From the NCBI GenBank assembly GCA_028289745.1, contig JANQOD010000300.1:1-7655 (forward strand): a stretch of 7,655 bases of DNA. The letters run 5' to 3'. Source of the stretch: Allomuricauda sp. GTDB lineage: Bacteria; Bacteroidota; Bacteroidia; Flavobacteriales; Flavobacteriaceae. The notes beneath the pieces are model-generated. The model made no database searches. It was not told the origin of the DNA and saw nothing but the letters and a program-made list of their open reading frames with translations. Of the stretch, positions 1 through 6,031 are shown piece after piece; position 1 is the stretch's first letter; each line of letters opens with the position of its first letter. The translations under genes were made by a program, and so were the position numbers.

Positions 1-57
1 GGCATAACAAGTGTGGCAACCATATTGGTCAGTTATATCATCAAACTTTTATCATAA
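1..57 (+). CDS. C-terminal tail of an unidentified protein (partial)
   Basis: Frame 1 is open from the first base to a TAA at 55-57 and reads as 18 residues, GITSVATILVSYIIKLLS. It is hydrophobic with one late lysine, so it looks like the last part of a membrane segment. The stop lies 8 bases before the ATG of the next gene, the spacing expected inside an operon of small membrane proteins. The tail is too short to assign a family. The frame of the downstream gene is also open back to base 3, so the tail could be chance. The case rests on composition and spacing only. Confidence 0.4.
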   Translation, partial: GITSVATILVSYIIKLLS

Positions 58-65
58 ATCATACC

Positions 66-395
66 ATGGAACAACAAAAATTACCAAACGTCACAACAGG
101 TCTTATCTTGGGAATTGTCTCTTTTGTATGCTGTTGTGTAAGCTCAGGCATTGGCGGAATTTTAATGTCGGGCATCGCTTTTTTTCTCTTAAGAAAGGAT
201 GAAAGAACGTATGCCTCCAATCCAGAGCTATATTCCAATTTCAGTCAGCTCAAGACCGCTAAAATTATTGCCATAATCGGACTGGTAGTTGGTGCAATCA
301 CTCTAATTTGGACTATCTATTCCATCCAAAAAATGGGAGGTATCGATGCATACATGGAACAGGTGAGGCAAATGATGGAACAATTCGGAGAGTAG
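66..395 (+). CDS. CCC-motif small membrane protein, function unknown
   Basis: The gene encodes 109 residues with two hydrophobic stretches (about residues 12-42 and 65-87) joined by a polar linker rich in charge and Asn/Tyr/Ser. Three consecutive cysteines at 22-24 lie inside the first hydrophobic stretch. This matches the group annotated as CCC motif membrane proteins, common in Flavobacteriia; no function is established. The C-terminus (about 88-109) is amphipathic, with repeated Met/Gln/Glu. The layout (short polar N-terminus, Cys-bearing membrane segment, basic TAK before the second segment) parallels the CD225 protein 27 bases downstream, so the two may be distantly related or work together; that is inference. 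The start ATG is preceded by A/T-rich sequence without a Shine-Dalgarno, as is usual in Bacteroidota. It is probably co-transcribed with the next gene. Confidence 0.85.
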   Translation: MEQQKLPNVTTGLILGIVSFVCCCVSSGIGGILMSGIAFFLLRKDERTYASNPELYSNFSQLKTAKIIAIIGLVVGAITLIWTIYSIQKMGGIDAYMEQVRQMMEQFGE

Positions 396-422
396 GGGAA
401 TAACCAACAAATTTTATTTCTT

Positions 423-707
423 ATGGAAAACAACACCAACAAACCACCAAAACCAGATAACTATTTGGTATGGGCCATTTTGAGCACTGTTTTGTGCTGT
501 ATCGTCACCGGCATACCCAGTATCATCTACGCCTCAAAAGTGAATGAGGCCTATGAAAGAGGTGAATATGACAAAGCACTTGATTCATCTAGAAAAGCCA
601 AGAATTGGGCCATTGCCGGACCTTTGATCGGAGTGGTCTTTTGGATAATATATATCGCCATATTTGGTCTGGCCTTTTTAGGAGGGCTGGGCAGTAGTTC
701 TTTTTAA
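423..707 (+). CDS. CD225/dispanin family membrane protein
   Basis: The gene encodes 94 residues with the architecture of CD225/dispanin, the family that includes animal IFITM proteins. A proline-rich polar N-terminus (KPPKPDNYL, residues 7-15) leads into a first hydrophobic segment (about 16-37) carrying a Cys pair at 25-26 and the TGIPSIIYASKV stretch. A conserved cytosolic loop follows (AYERGEYDKAL, then SRKAKNW to residue 62), and then a second membrane segment (about 63-87) ending in a Gly/Ser-rich tail. In animal IFITMs the juxtamembrane cysteines are palmitoylated and the proteins change membrane fusion; bacterial members have no settled function. The gene follows the CCC-motif gene by 27 nt and is closed off by a hairpin terminator 20 nt after its stop. 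Family assignment is firm; role is unknown. Confidence 0.88.
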   Translation: MENNTNKPPKPDNYLVWAILSTVLCCIVTGIPSIIYASKVNEAYERGEYDKALDSSRKAKNWAIAGPLIGVVFWIIYIAIFGLAFLGGLGSSSF

Positions 708-727
708 AAGTCTTTTCATATTTTTTG

Positions 728-760
728 GGAGCATTGCTTATTGTGGCAATGCTCCTATTT
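728..760 (+). terminator. Hairpin terminator after the CCC/CD225 pair
   Basis: A perfect 10-bp inverted repeat, GGAGCATTGC (728-737) and GCAATGCTCC (746-755), encloses an 8-base loop, starting 20 nt after the CD225 stop. The pairing can extend by one G-T and one T-A pair. It is followed by TATTT, a short imperfect U-tract. On the opposite strand the stem would be followed by an A-run, so it works as a terminator only for + strand transcription. It would separate the first two small membrane genes from the second CD225 gene. Confidence 0.7.
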
Positions 761-824
761 CATCAATAAGGCCCAAACCTCAAAAAGGTAATATCAACAG
801 TCGTATTGCGTTTAAGGTCTCAAG

Positions 825-1073
825 ATGCAAAAGAGAGCCAACCATCGACCGAAGCCCAATGATTACTTGGCGTTGGCCATCATATCAGCGATTCTTTGTT
901 GCCCGCCAACAGGCATAGTTAACATCATTTATGCGACCAAAGTAAGTGATGCCTTATCACAGAGGTGCCTATGAAGAAGCTCAAAGAGCCTCAAAAAACG
1001 CAAAACTTGGGGACCGGCCTTTTTGGGCTTGTTTTTTAGTGCCATATTTGCAGGTGGTGAAAATATCCAATAA
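825..1073 (+). pseudogene. Second CD225/dispanin gene, broken by two compensating frameshifts
   Basis: From ATG 825 the frame reads as a typical dispanin N-terminus: RPKPNDYLALAI, then ILCCPPTGIVNIIYATKV with the Cys pair, then SDA, before stopping at 972-974. The family continues in the +1 frame from base 955 (YHRGAYEEAQRASKNAK) and returns to the original frame at TGG 1008 (WGPAFLGLFFSAIFAGG), ending at TAA 1071-1073. One extra T near 954-955 and one missing A in the A-run at 1002-1005 explain both shifts; repaired, the product is about 82 residues. It aligns in order with the intact neighbour (AYERGEYDKAL against AYHRGAYEEAQ; SRKAKNW against SKNAKTW). It may be a young pseudogene, a pair of sequencing errors (one in a homopolymer), or, less likely, recoding. 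The last 17 bases overlap the proposed DUF2752 start. Confidence 0.8.
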
Positions 1074-1452
1074 ATACTTATATATCTTCTCATTCGTACT
1101 ACTTCTATTGGTCGTACTGCTTTATTATGTAATGAGCCCAGAGAAGTATGATCCTTTTTTTCCAAAATGTCCCGTTCATATGGGAGTGGGAATTTATTGT
1201 ACTGGTTGCGGAAGTCAACGAGCACTTCATGACCTTTTTCATCTCAGAATAGCCGATGCATTCTCACACAACTTCTTGCTGATACCCTCTCTTTTGCTGA
1301 TTGTTTTTCATTGTGTCGTGAAAGTGCTGTATCCAGAAAAAAAGACCTTCCTACAAAAAAGAAAGCTTCCCCTGATTATCTTAGGTGTTTTTATATTGTT
1401 TACAATCCTCAGAAATATTGATAGACCGCCTTTCAACTATCTGGCCCCTTAA
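1057..1452 (+). CDS. DUF2752 family membrane protein
   Basis: The gene encodes 131 residues if started at GTG 1057. Three hydrophobic segments are visible (about 7-26, 72-92 and 103-120). Between the first two lies the DUF2752 hallmark: KCP at 37-39 followed by GIYCTGCGSQRALHDLFH (45-62), giving Cys 38, 48 and 51. No biochemical function is known for the family. The Cys-x2-Cys plus upstream Cys suggest metal or redox chemistry at the membrane face, which is inference. The longer open frame back to 946 is really the displaced middle of the upstream CD225 gene, so the GTG (or GTG 1054) just before KISNKYLYI is preferred; the first ATG, at 1132, would remove the first membrane segment. The start overlaps the end of the CD225 gene, suggesting translational coupling. 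Its TAA overlaps the recQ stop. Confidence 0.82.
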   Translation: MKISNKYLYIFSFVLLLLVVLLYYVMSPEKYDPFFPKCPVHMGVGIYCTGCGSQRALHDLFHLRIADAFSHNFLLIPSLLLIVFHCVVKVLYPEKKTFLQKRKLPLIILGVFILFTILRNIDRPPFNYLAP

Positions 1453-3650
1453 TTGGCCACCTCACTGATGAACTTCAAACGGTACAGCCGAAGTTCCTCA
1501 TCTTCGTAATCGCCATCGAATTCTTGCATGGCCTCATCAATACTGTCGGTCTCGGCCTCTAAAAAGTAATCGTGTATCTCTTCTTGCTGGTCTTCGTCCA
1601 AAACCTCATCGATCCAATAATCGATGTTCAGTTTGGTACCGCTGAACACGATCTGTTCCATTTCTTTGATCAGTTCGGGAATTTCAAGGCCCTTGGCCGC
1701 GGCAATGTCATCTAGCGGAAGTTTTCTATCCACATTTTGGATGATGTATAGCTTGAGTCCTGAATTGGCCCCTGTACTCTTAACCACCAAATCATCAGGT
1801 CGCATCACATCATTCTCGTCTACATATTTGGCGATAAGCTCAACAAACGGGCGACCATATTTCTTGGCCTTGCCTTCACCCACGCCATGTATGTTTTGCA
1901 GTTCTTCAATACTTATGGGGTATTTCAAGGCCATATCATCCAATGAAGGGTCTTGGAATACCACAAAAGGCGGCACCTCCAACTTTTTTGCTTCCCTTTT
2001 TCTCAAATCTTTCAAGACCGCCAATAATTTCTCATCGGCAACACCACCTGCCGATTTACCGGCGGTAATGATGCCATCATCATCTTCATCGTCATATACA
2101 TGATCTTTGGTCATCATAAACGATTGGGGATTGTCTAAAAACGTCTTGCCCGCGTCGGTGACATGAAGAATTCCATATTGTTCAATTTCCTTCCGCAGCA
2201 AACCTGTGACCAATACCTGTCTTATCAGGGCTTTCCAGTAGTGCTCATCTCTATCTGAGCCGATTCCGAAAAAATCTTTTTCATCTGCTTTATGCGAAGA
2301 AATGAGGGCGTTGACCTGACCAATCAAGGTTTTTACGATCTCTTTGGTCTTGAATTTTTCGTGGGTGCCCTGCACCGTCTTCAAAAGTTTGACCACCTCA
2401 TCTTTGGCCTCTTCCTTTGGTTTGGGATTTTGGGTATTATCGTCCATATCGGCGCCAGCACCATTTACCTCATCAAACTCTTCCCCGAAGTAATGCAATA
2501 TGAACTTTCTTCGCGAAATGGAGGTTTCTGCATAGGCTACGATTTCTTGCAATAGGGCATGCCCTATCTCTAGTTCTGCCACTGGCTTGCCCGACATGAA
2601 CTTTTCAAGCTTTTCGACATCTTTGTATGAATAAAAGGCCAAGCAGTGCCCCTCGCCGCCATCTCGGCCGGCACGACCGGTCTCTTGGTAATAACTCTCG
2701 ATACTTTTTGGAATATCGTGATGAATGACAAACCTAACATCGGGTTTATCGATGCCCATGCCAAATGCGATGGTGGCGACCACAACATCTACCTCTTCCA
2801 TCAAAAACATATCTTGATACCTCGATCGGGTCTTGGCATCGAAACCAGCATGATACGGTACCGCACTAACGCCGTTGACCTGTAGCACCTGTGCCAATTC
2901 TTCAACGCGTTTTCGGCTCAGACAATAAATAATACCTGATTTTCCCTCATTTTTCTTTACAAACCGTATGATATCGGCATCAACATTCTTTGTCTTGGGC
3001 CGTACCTCGTAAAACAGGTTCGGTCGATTGAACGAAGCCTTGAAAACCCGTGCATCGCCCATGCTCAAATTCTTCAAGATATCTTCTTGTACTTTTAGAG
3101 TTGCCGTAGCCGTCAACGCCACAATGGGTATGTTGTCGCCCAGACGATTGATGATACTCTTCAGGTTACGGTATTCAGGTCTAAAGTCATGACCCCATTC
3201 TGAGATACAATGGGCCTCGTCAACGGCTACAAACGATAATTGAACCGATTGTAGAAAATCGACGTATTCTTCTTTGGTGAGCGACTCAGGAGCAACATAT
3301 AACAGTTTTGTGGTACCGACAGAGATGTCGCTCATTACCTGTTTCACCTCTGATTTGGTCAGTGATGAATTCAGTACATGGGCAATACCATACTCAGCGG
3401 AAATACCGCGAATCGCATCGACCTGATTTTTCATTAGAGCAATCAGTGGTGAGACCACAATGGCCGTACCATCTTTAAGCAGCGCAGGAAGCTGGTAACA
3501 AAGTGATTTTCCGCCACCTGTTGGCATGATAACAAACGTATTATCACCTTTTAGCACGTTACCAATGACACCTTCCTGTAATCCTTTGAACTGTGAAAAA
3601 CCAAAGTATTTTTTCAGGGCAGTCTGTAAATCATTCTTTGTCAGCGCCAT
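1449..3650 (-). CDS. recQ: RecQ family ATP-dependent DNA helicase
   Basis: RecQ is a 3'-5' helicase that unwinds DNA in recombination and fork repair. This product has 733 residues from ATG 3650; the frame opens 10 codons earlier, but MALTKNDLQ is the usual family-like start. Visible motifs: Walker A TGGGKS (44-49), DEAH (144-147) with the aromatic-rich loop HCISEWGHDFRPEYR, motif III ALTATAT (178-184), motif V IAFGMGIDKPDVR (294-306) and motif VI QETGRAGRDG (322-331). An RQC winged-helix region follows (about 370-510), then an Asp/Glu run (520-525), an HRDC domain (about 535-615) and a C-terminal extension resembling the HTH_40 domain, with an acidic tail. The RQC zinc-binding cysteines are absent: SRR replaces the expected CRR at 379-381, and an Asp/Asn/Gly segment (394-408) replaces the other three. 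The length, above E. coli RecQ (about 610), is explained by the C-terminal extension. It converges on the DUF2752 gene. Confidence 0.97.
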   Translation of the reverse strand: MALTKNDLQTALKKYFGFSQFKGLQEGVIGNVLKGDNTFVIMPTGGGKSLCYQLPALLKDGTAIVVSPLIALMKNQVDAIRGISAEYGIAHVLNSSLTKSEVKQVMSDISVGTTKLLYVAPESLTKEEYVDFLQSVQLSFVAVDEAHCISEWGHDFRPEYRNLKSIINRLGDNIPIVALTATATLKVQEDILKNLSMGDARVFKASFNRPNLFYEVRPKTKNVDADIIRFVKKNEGKSGIIYCLSRKRVEELAQVLQVNGVSAVPYHAGFDAKTRSRYQDMFLMEEVDVVVATIAFGMGIDKPDVRFVIHHDIPKSIESYYQETGRAGRDGGEGHCLAFYSYKDVEKLEKFMSGKPVAELEIGHALLQEIVAYAETSISRRKFILHYFGEEFDEVNGAGADMDDNTQNPKPKEEAKDEVVKLLKTVQGTHEKFKTKEIVKTLIGQVNALISSHKADEKDFFGIGSDRDEHYWKALIRQVLVTGLLRKEIEQYGILHVTDAGKTFLDNPQSFMMTKDHVYDDEDDDGIITAGKSAGGVADEKLLAVLKDLRKREAKKLEVPPFVVFQDPSLDDMALKYPISIEELQNIHGVGEGKAKKYGRPFVELIAKYVDENDVMRPDDLVVKSTGANSGLKLYIIQNVDRKLPLDDIAAAKGLEIPELIKEMEQIVFSGTKLNIDYWIDEVLDEDQQEEIHDYFLEAETDSIDEAMQEFDGDYEDEELRLYRLKFISEVAN

Positions 3651-3744
3651 ACATTTAGGTTGATAATGACAGTAGGTCAATGCTCTGTTAGCCTTAATAT
3701 CACGGTAAGAGAATATTTCAAATTCAATGCCAAAGAAGCGTTCT

Positions 3745-3779
3745 TTTGAATTTTATAACAGATTGTTTACTTAATTTTG
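3745..3779 (+). promoter_or_regulatory. Bacteroidota-type promoter for the kdsD-tatC operon
   Basis: TAATTTTG (3772-3779) is an exact match to the Bacteroidota -7 element TAnnTTTG. A TTTG at 3745-3748 stands 23 bases upstream, at the long end of the spacing accepted for the -33 element. Transcription would start near 3785, leaving a leader of about 50 nt before the TTG start codon at 3836. The site lies in the 185-nt divergent gap between recQ and kdsD. No equally good element was found for recQ on the opposite strand. Confidence 0.6.
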
Positions 3780-3787
3780 TAAATTAA
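3771..3787. repeat. AT-rich inverted repeat over the -7 element
   Basis: TTAATTT (3771-3777) and AAATTAA (3781-3787) are perfect inverted 7-mers around a 3-base centre. The dyad covers the proposed -7 element and the region just downstream, so it could be an operator. It contains no G or C in its arms, and the surrounding DNA is AT-rich, so chance is quite possible. Too weak and without a U-tract to be a terminator. Confidence 0.3.
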
Positions 3788-3835
3788 ATATAAGACATTC
3801 TTTCAGGATAACCATCAGAAAACCTAAGAAATACC

Positions 3836-4801
3836 TTGAACGATATACAATCCATTTTATCCATCGCCAAGCGAACCATAGAAACTGAGGGAGGGGCCAT
3901 AAAAAACTTGGTAAACCTGTTGGATGAGCAATTTGCAGGAGCTATTGAAAGCATCTTGCGGTCAAAGGGCAGGGTGGTGATATCAGGTGTGGGCAAAAGT
4001 GCGCTCATCGCATCAAAGATCGTGGCCACTTTCAACTCTACGGGCACTCCGGCCATATTCATGCACGCTGCGGATGCCATTCATGGTGACTTGGGCACGG
4101 TACAAAAAAATGATGTGGTCATATGCATTTCTAAAAGTGGTAATACCGAAGAAATAAAAATGTTGGTTCCCCTTTTAAAAAGAGGAGGCAACAAATTGGT
4201 GGCCATTACCGGCAATATGGATTCTTTTTTGGCAAAACAAGCTGATTTTGCCCTGAATACTTATGTTGAAAAGGAAGCATGCCCAAACAACCTCGCACCC
4301 ACCACCAGCACAACGGCACAATTGGTCATGGGCGATGCACTGGCCATCAGCCTCCTTGAACTTAGGGGCTTCAGCAGTGACGACTTTGCAAAATACCATC
4401 CTGGGGGTTCTTTGGGAAAACGCCTTTACCTAAGGGTTGCCGATATTGTGGGCAATAACATGAAACCAAAGGTCGATATCGACTCAAACGTAAAAGAGGT
4501 CATTGTCGAGATTTCTGAAAAAATGCTCGGGGTCACCGCTGTTATCAAAAATGACAAAGTAGTGGGCATCGTTACCGATGGTGACATTCGAAGAATGCTC
4601 AACAAGCATGACAACATCAGTACGCTTACCGCCAACGATATCATGACTTCAAAGCCAAAGACCGTCTCCCCCAATGTATTGGCCATCAAAGCTTTAGAGA
4701 GTATGCAGAAAATGGAAATCTCTCAGCTTTTGGTAATGGACGGTGACCAATATGTGGGAGTCGTACACATTCATAACCTCATCAACGAAGGAATTCTATA
4801 A
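3836..4801 (+). CDS. kdsD: Arabinose-5-phosphate isomerase (KpsF/GutQ/KdsD family)
   Basis: The enzyme interconverts ribulose-5-phosphate and arabinose-5-phosphate, the first step toward Kdo of the LPS inner core; it is cytosolic. The product has 321 residues, close to the family norm (about 328 in E. coli KdsD). The SIS domain (about 35-175) shows GVGKSA (51-56), SKIVATFNSTGTP (60-72), AIHGDLG (81-87), SKSGNTEE (99-106) and APTTSTT (154-160). HPGGSLGKRL follows at 188-197, its His matching the catalytic His of KdsD. Two CBS domains follow (about 203-260 and 265-321), with GIVTDGDIRRML at 244-255. The start is taken as TTG 3836: an in-frame stop lies at 3809-3811, there is no ATG between, and no in-frame ATG exists before the SIS domain. 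The stop overlaps the tatC start by one base (TAATG), indicating coupled translation. Confidence 0.95.
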   Translation: MNDIQSILSIAKRTIETEGGAIKNLVNLLDEQFAGAIESILRSKGRVVISGVGKSALIASKIVATFNSTGTPAIFMHAADAIHGDLGTVQKNDVVICISKSGNTEEIKMLVPLLKRGGNKLVAITGNMDSFLAKQADFALNTYVEKEACPNNLAPTTSTTAQLVMGDALAISLLELRGFSSDDFAKYHPGGSLGKRLYLRVADIVGNNMKPKVDIDSNVKEVIVEISEKMLGVTAVIKNDKVVGIVTDGDIRRMLNKHDNISTLTANDIMTSKPKTVSPNVLAIKALESMQKMEISQLLVMDGDQYVGVVHIHNLINEGIL

Positions 4802-5634
4802 TGGCCGAAATAAAAAGAGACCCTAATGAGATGTCATTTTTGGACCATTTGGAAGAGCTGAGATGGCACTTGATACGTTCTACACTTGCTGTTGTCATTG
4901 TAGGCTGTGTGGCTTTTGTAATGCGGGGGTTCATTTTTGACACGGTACTATTCGGCCCCAAAAACCTAGATTTTCCCACCTATCGATTCTTCTGCAACAT
5001 TGCCACTTTTTTCAATTTTGAATCAGAGTTTTGCGGAGACAAATTGCCCTTTACCATTCAAAGTCGTCTGATGGCGGGACAGTTTTCTGCCCATATTTGG
5101 ACTTCTATCTGGGCAGGGGTTATCATTGGTTTCCCTTACATACTTTGGGAACTATGGCGGTTTATTAGCCCTGGGCTATACGAGAAAGAACGAAAATATT
5201 CCCGGGGTTTTATCCTTACGGCTTCACTTCTTTTCTTTCTCGGTGTGCTTTTTGGGTATTATGTAGTGGCTCCATTGTCGATAAATTTTCTGGGCACCTA
5301 CCAAGTAAGCCAAGAGGTTACCAATGAAATAGATTTGGCTTCTTACATAGGCACAGTAAGGGCAGCGGTAATTGCCTGTGGTATTATGTTCGAATTGCCC
5401 ATCGTTATTTATTTTCTCACAAAAGTTGGCTTGGTCACCCCAGAAATCCTGAAAAAATATAGAAAGATAGCCCTGGTGTTGGTCTTGGTGCTTTCGGCCA
5501 TTATCACCCCGCCTGATGTCGCCAGCCAGATCGTGGTGGCCGTTCCGGTACTTGTGCTATATCAAATCAGTATATACATTTCAAAACTCGTTATCAAACG
5601 AGAGGCCAAAAAAGAACAAAAAAATGCCCAATAA
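4801..5634 (+). CDS. tatC: Sec-independent (Tat) protein translocase subunit TatC
   Basis: TatC is the inner-membrane receptor for twin-arginine signal peptides and forms the translocon with TatA/B-type proteins, which are not in this window. The product has 277 residues. It opens with the conserved cytosolic motif MSFLDHLEELRWHL (11-24), followed by six predicted membrane segments (about 25-44, 96-118, 136-158, 186-206, 221-237 and 243-261). Family signatures are PGLYEKERK (124-132), MFELPIVIYFL (196-206) and ITPPDVASQ (235-243). The periplasmic loop after the first segment is long and holds two cysteines (65 and 78). The C-terminus is a Lys-rich cytosolic tail, REAKKEQKNAQ. The start overlaps the kdsD stop by one base, and the end overlaps the next gene by 11 bases, so expression should follow kdsD. 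Confidence 0.96.
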   Translation: MAEIKRDPNEMSFLDHLEELRWHLIRSTLAVVIVGCVAFVMRGFIFDTVLFGPKNLDFPTYRFFCNIATFFNFESEFCGDKLPFTIQSRLMAGQFSAHIWTSIWAGVIIGFPYILWELWRFISPGLYEKERKYSRGFILTASLLFFLGVLFGYYVVAPLSINFLGTYQVSQEVTNEIDLASYIGTVRAAVIACGIMFELPIVIYFLTKVGLVTPEILKKYRKIALVLVLVLSAIITPPDVASQIVVAVPVLVLYQISIYISKLVIKREAKKEQKNAQ

Positions 5635-5974
5635 CGTAGAAGAATTCAATGCTTACCGTTCAAAAATGAACGAAAAACTACTAACGGATAACAATAAAAT
5701 CATCAAGCGGATTTTTAATTTGGATACCAATGCCTATAGGGCGGGTGCGCTTGATGCCAAGACCAAAGAGTTATTGGGTTTGGTGGCCTCGGCCGTACTT
5801 CGGTGCGATGATTGCGTCAAATATCATCTTGAAAGTTGTAGAAAACAAGGTGCCAACACTGATGAAATCATGGAAACCTTGAGCATTGCGACCCTCATCG
5901 GAGGCACCATTACCATTCCGCATTTGCGGAGGGCCTATGAATATTGGGAAGAATTGCGAGAACGGAAAGCCTAA
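5624..5974 (+). CDS. Carboxymuconolactone decarboxylase (AhpD-like) family protein
   Basis: The product has 116 residues from ATG 5624. The signature of the CMD/AhpD fold is clear: VLRCDDCVKYHLE (58-70), with the Cys-x2-Cys-x3-His arrangement at Cys61, Cys64 and His68 used by AhpD-type proteins for thiol chemistry. It continues with the typical helical C-terminus (TDEIMETLSIATLIGGTITI, 79-98). AhpD itself reduces peroxiredoxin partners, while other members are decarboxylases; the CxxC supports a redox role here, but the substrate is unknown. The open frame extends 36 codons upstream, but that part is tatC read in another frame, so the ATG at 5624 (MPNNVEEFNAY) is chosen. It overlaps the end of tatC by 11 nt, so it probably belongs to the kdsD-tatC transcript. 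No signal peptide or membrane segment is seen. Confidence 0.92.
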   Translation: MPNNVEEFNAYRSKMNEKLLTDNNKIIKRIFNLDTNAYRAGALDAKTKELLGLVASAVLRCDDCVKYHLESCRKQGANTDEIMETLSIATLIGGTITIPHLRRAYEYWEELRERKA

Positions 5975-6013
5975 AAAATTCAAAAATCCAAAGCTGTACT
6001 TCGACAATATGTG

Positions 6014-6021
6014 TAGTTTTG
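6014..6021 (+). promoter_or_regulatory. Possible -7 element upstream of lptB
   Basis: TAGTTTTG matches TAnnTTTG exactly and lies 10 bases before the lptB ATG, in the only non-coding gap (57 nt) of the right-hand gene run. No TTG or TTTG stands at the matching -33 distance. If used, it would give a nearly leaderless lptB message. It may be a chance match, in which case lptB is simply read through from the genes upstream. Confidence 0.3.
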
Positions 6022-6031
6022 GCAGACACTG

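Noticed and set aside
946..1056. N-terminal extension of the DUF2752 frame
   Set aside because: Its first part is the displaced dispanin loop and the rest is the dispanin second membrane segment read out of frame. It is not part of the DUF2752 family.
929..1225. 98-codon antisense frame across the dispanin/DUF2752 junction
   Set aside because: The opposite strand carries recognised families throughout, and this translation has no membrane segment or recognisable motif.
1624..2103. 159-codon open frame on the + strand inside recQ
   Set aside because: It is the complement of a clear RecQ C-terminal half, is Ser-rich and low in information, and shows no family motif.
3719..3726. CAAATTCA as a -7 element for recQ on the - strand
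   Set aside because: Read on the - strand it is TGAATTTG, one mismatch from consensus, and no -33 element is found at the right spacing.
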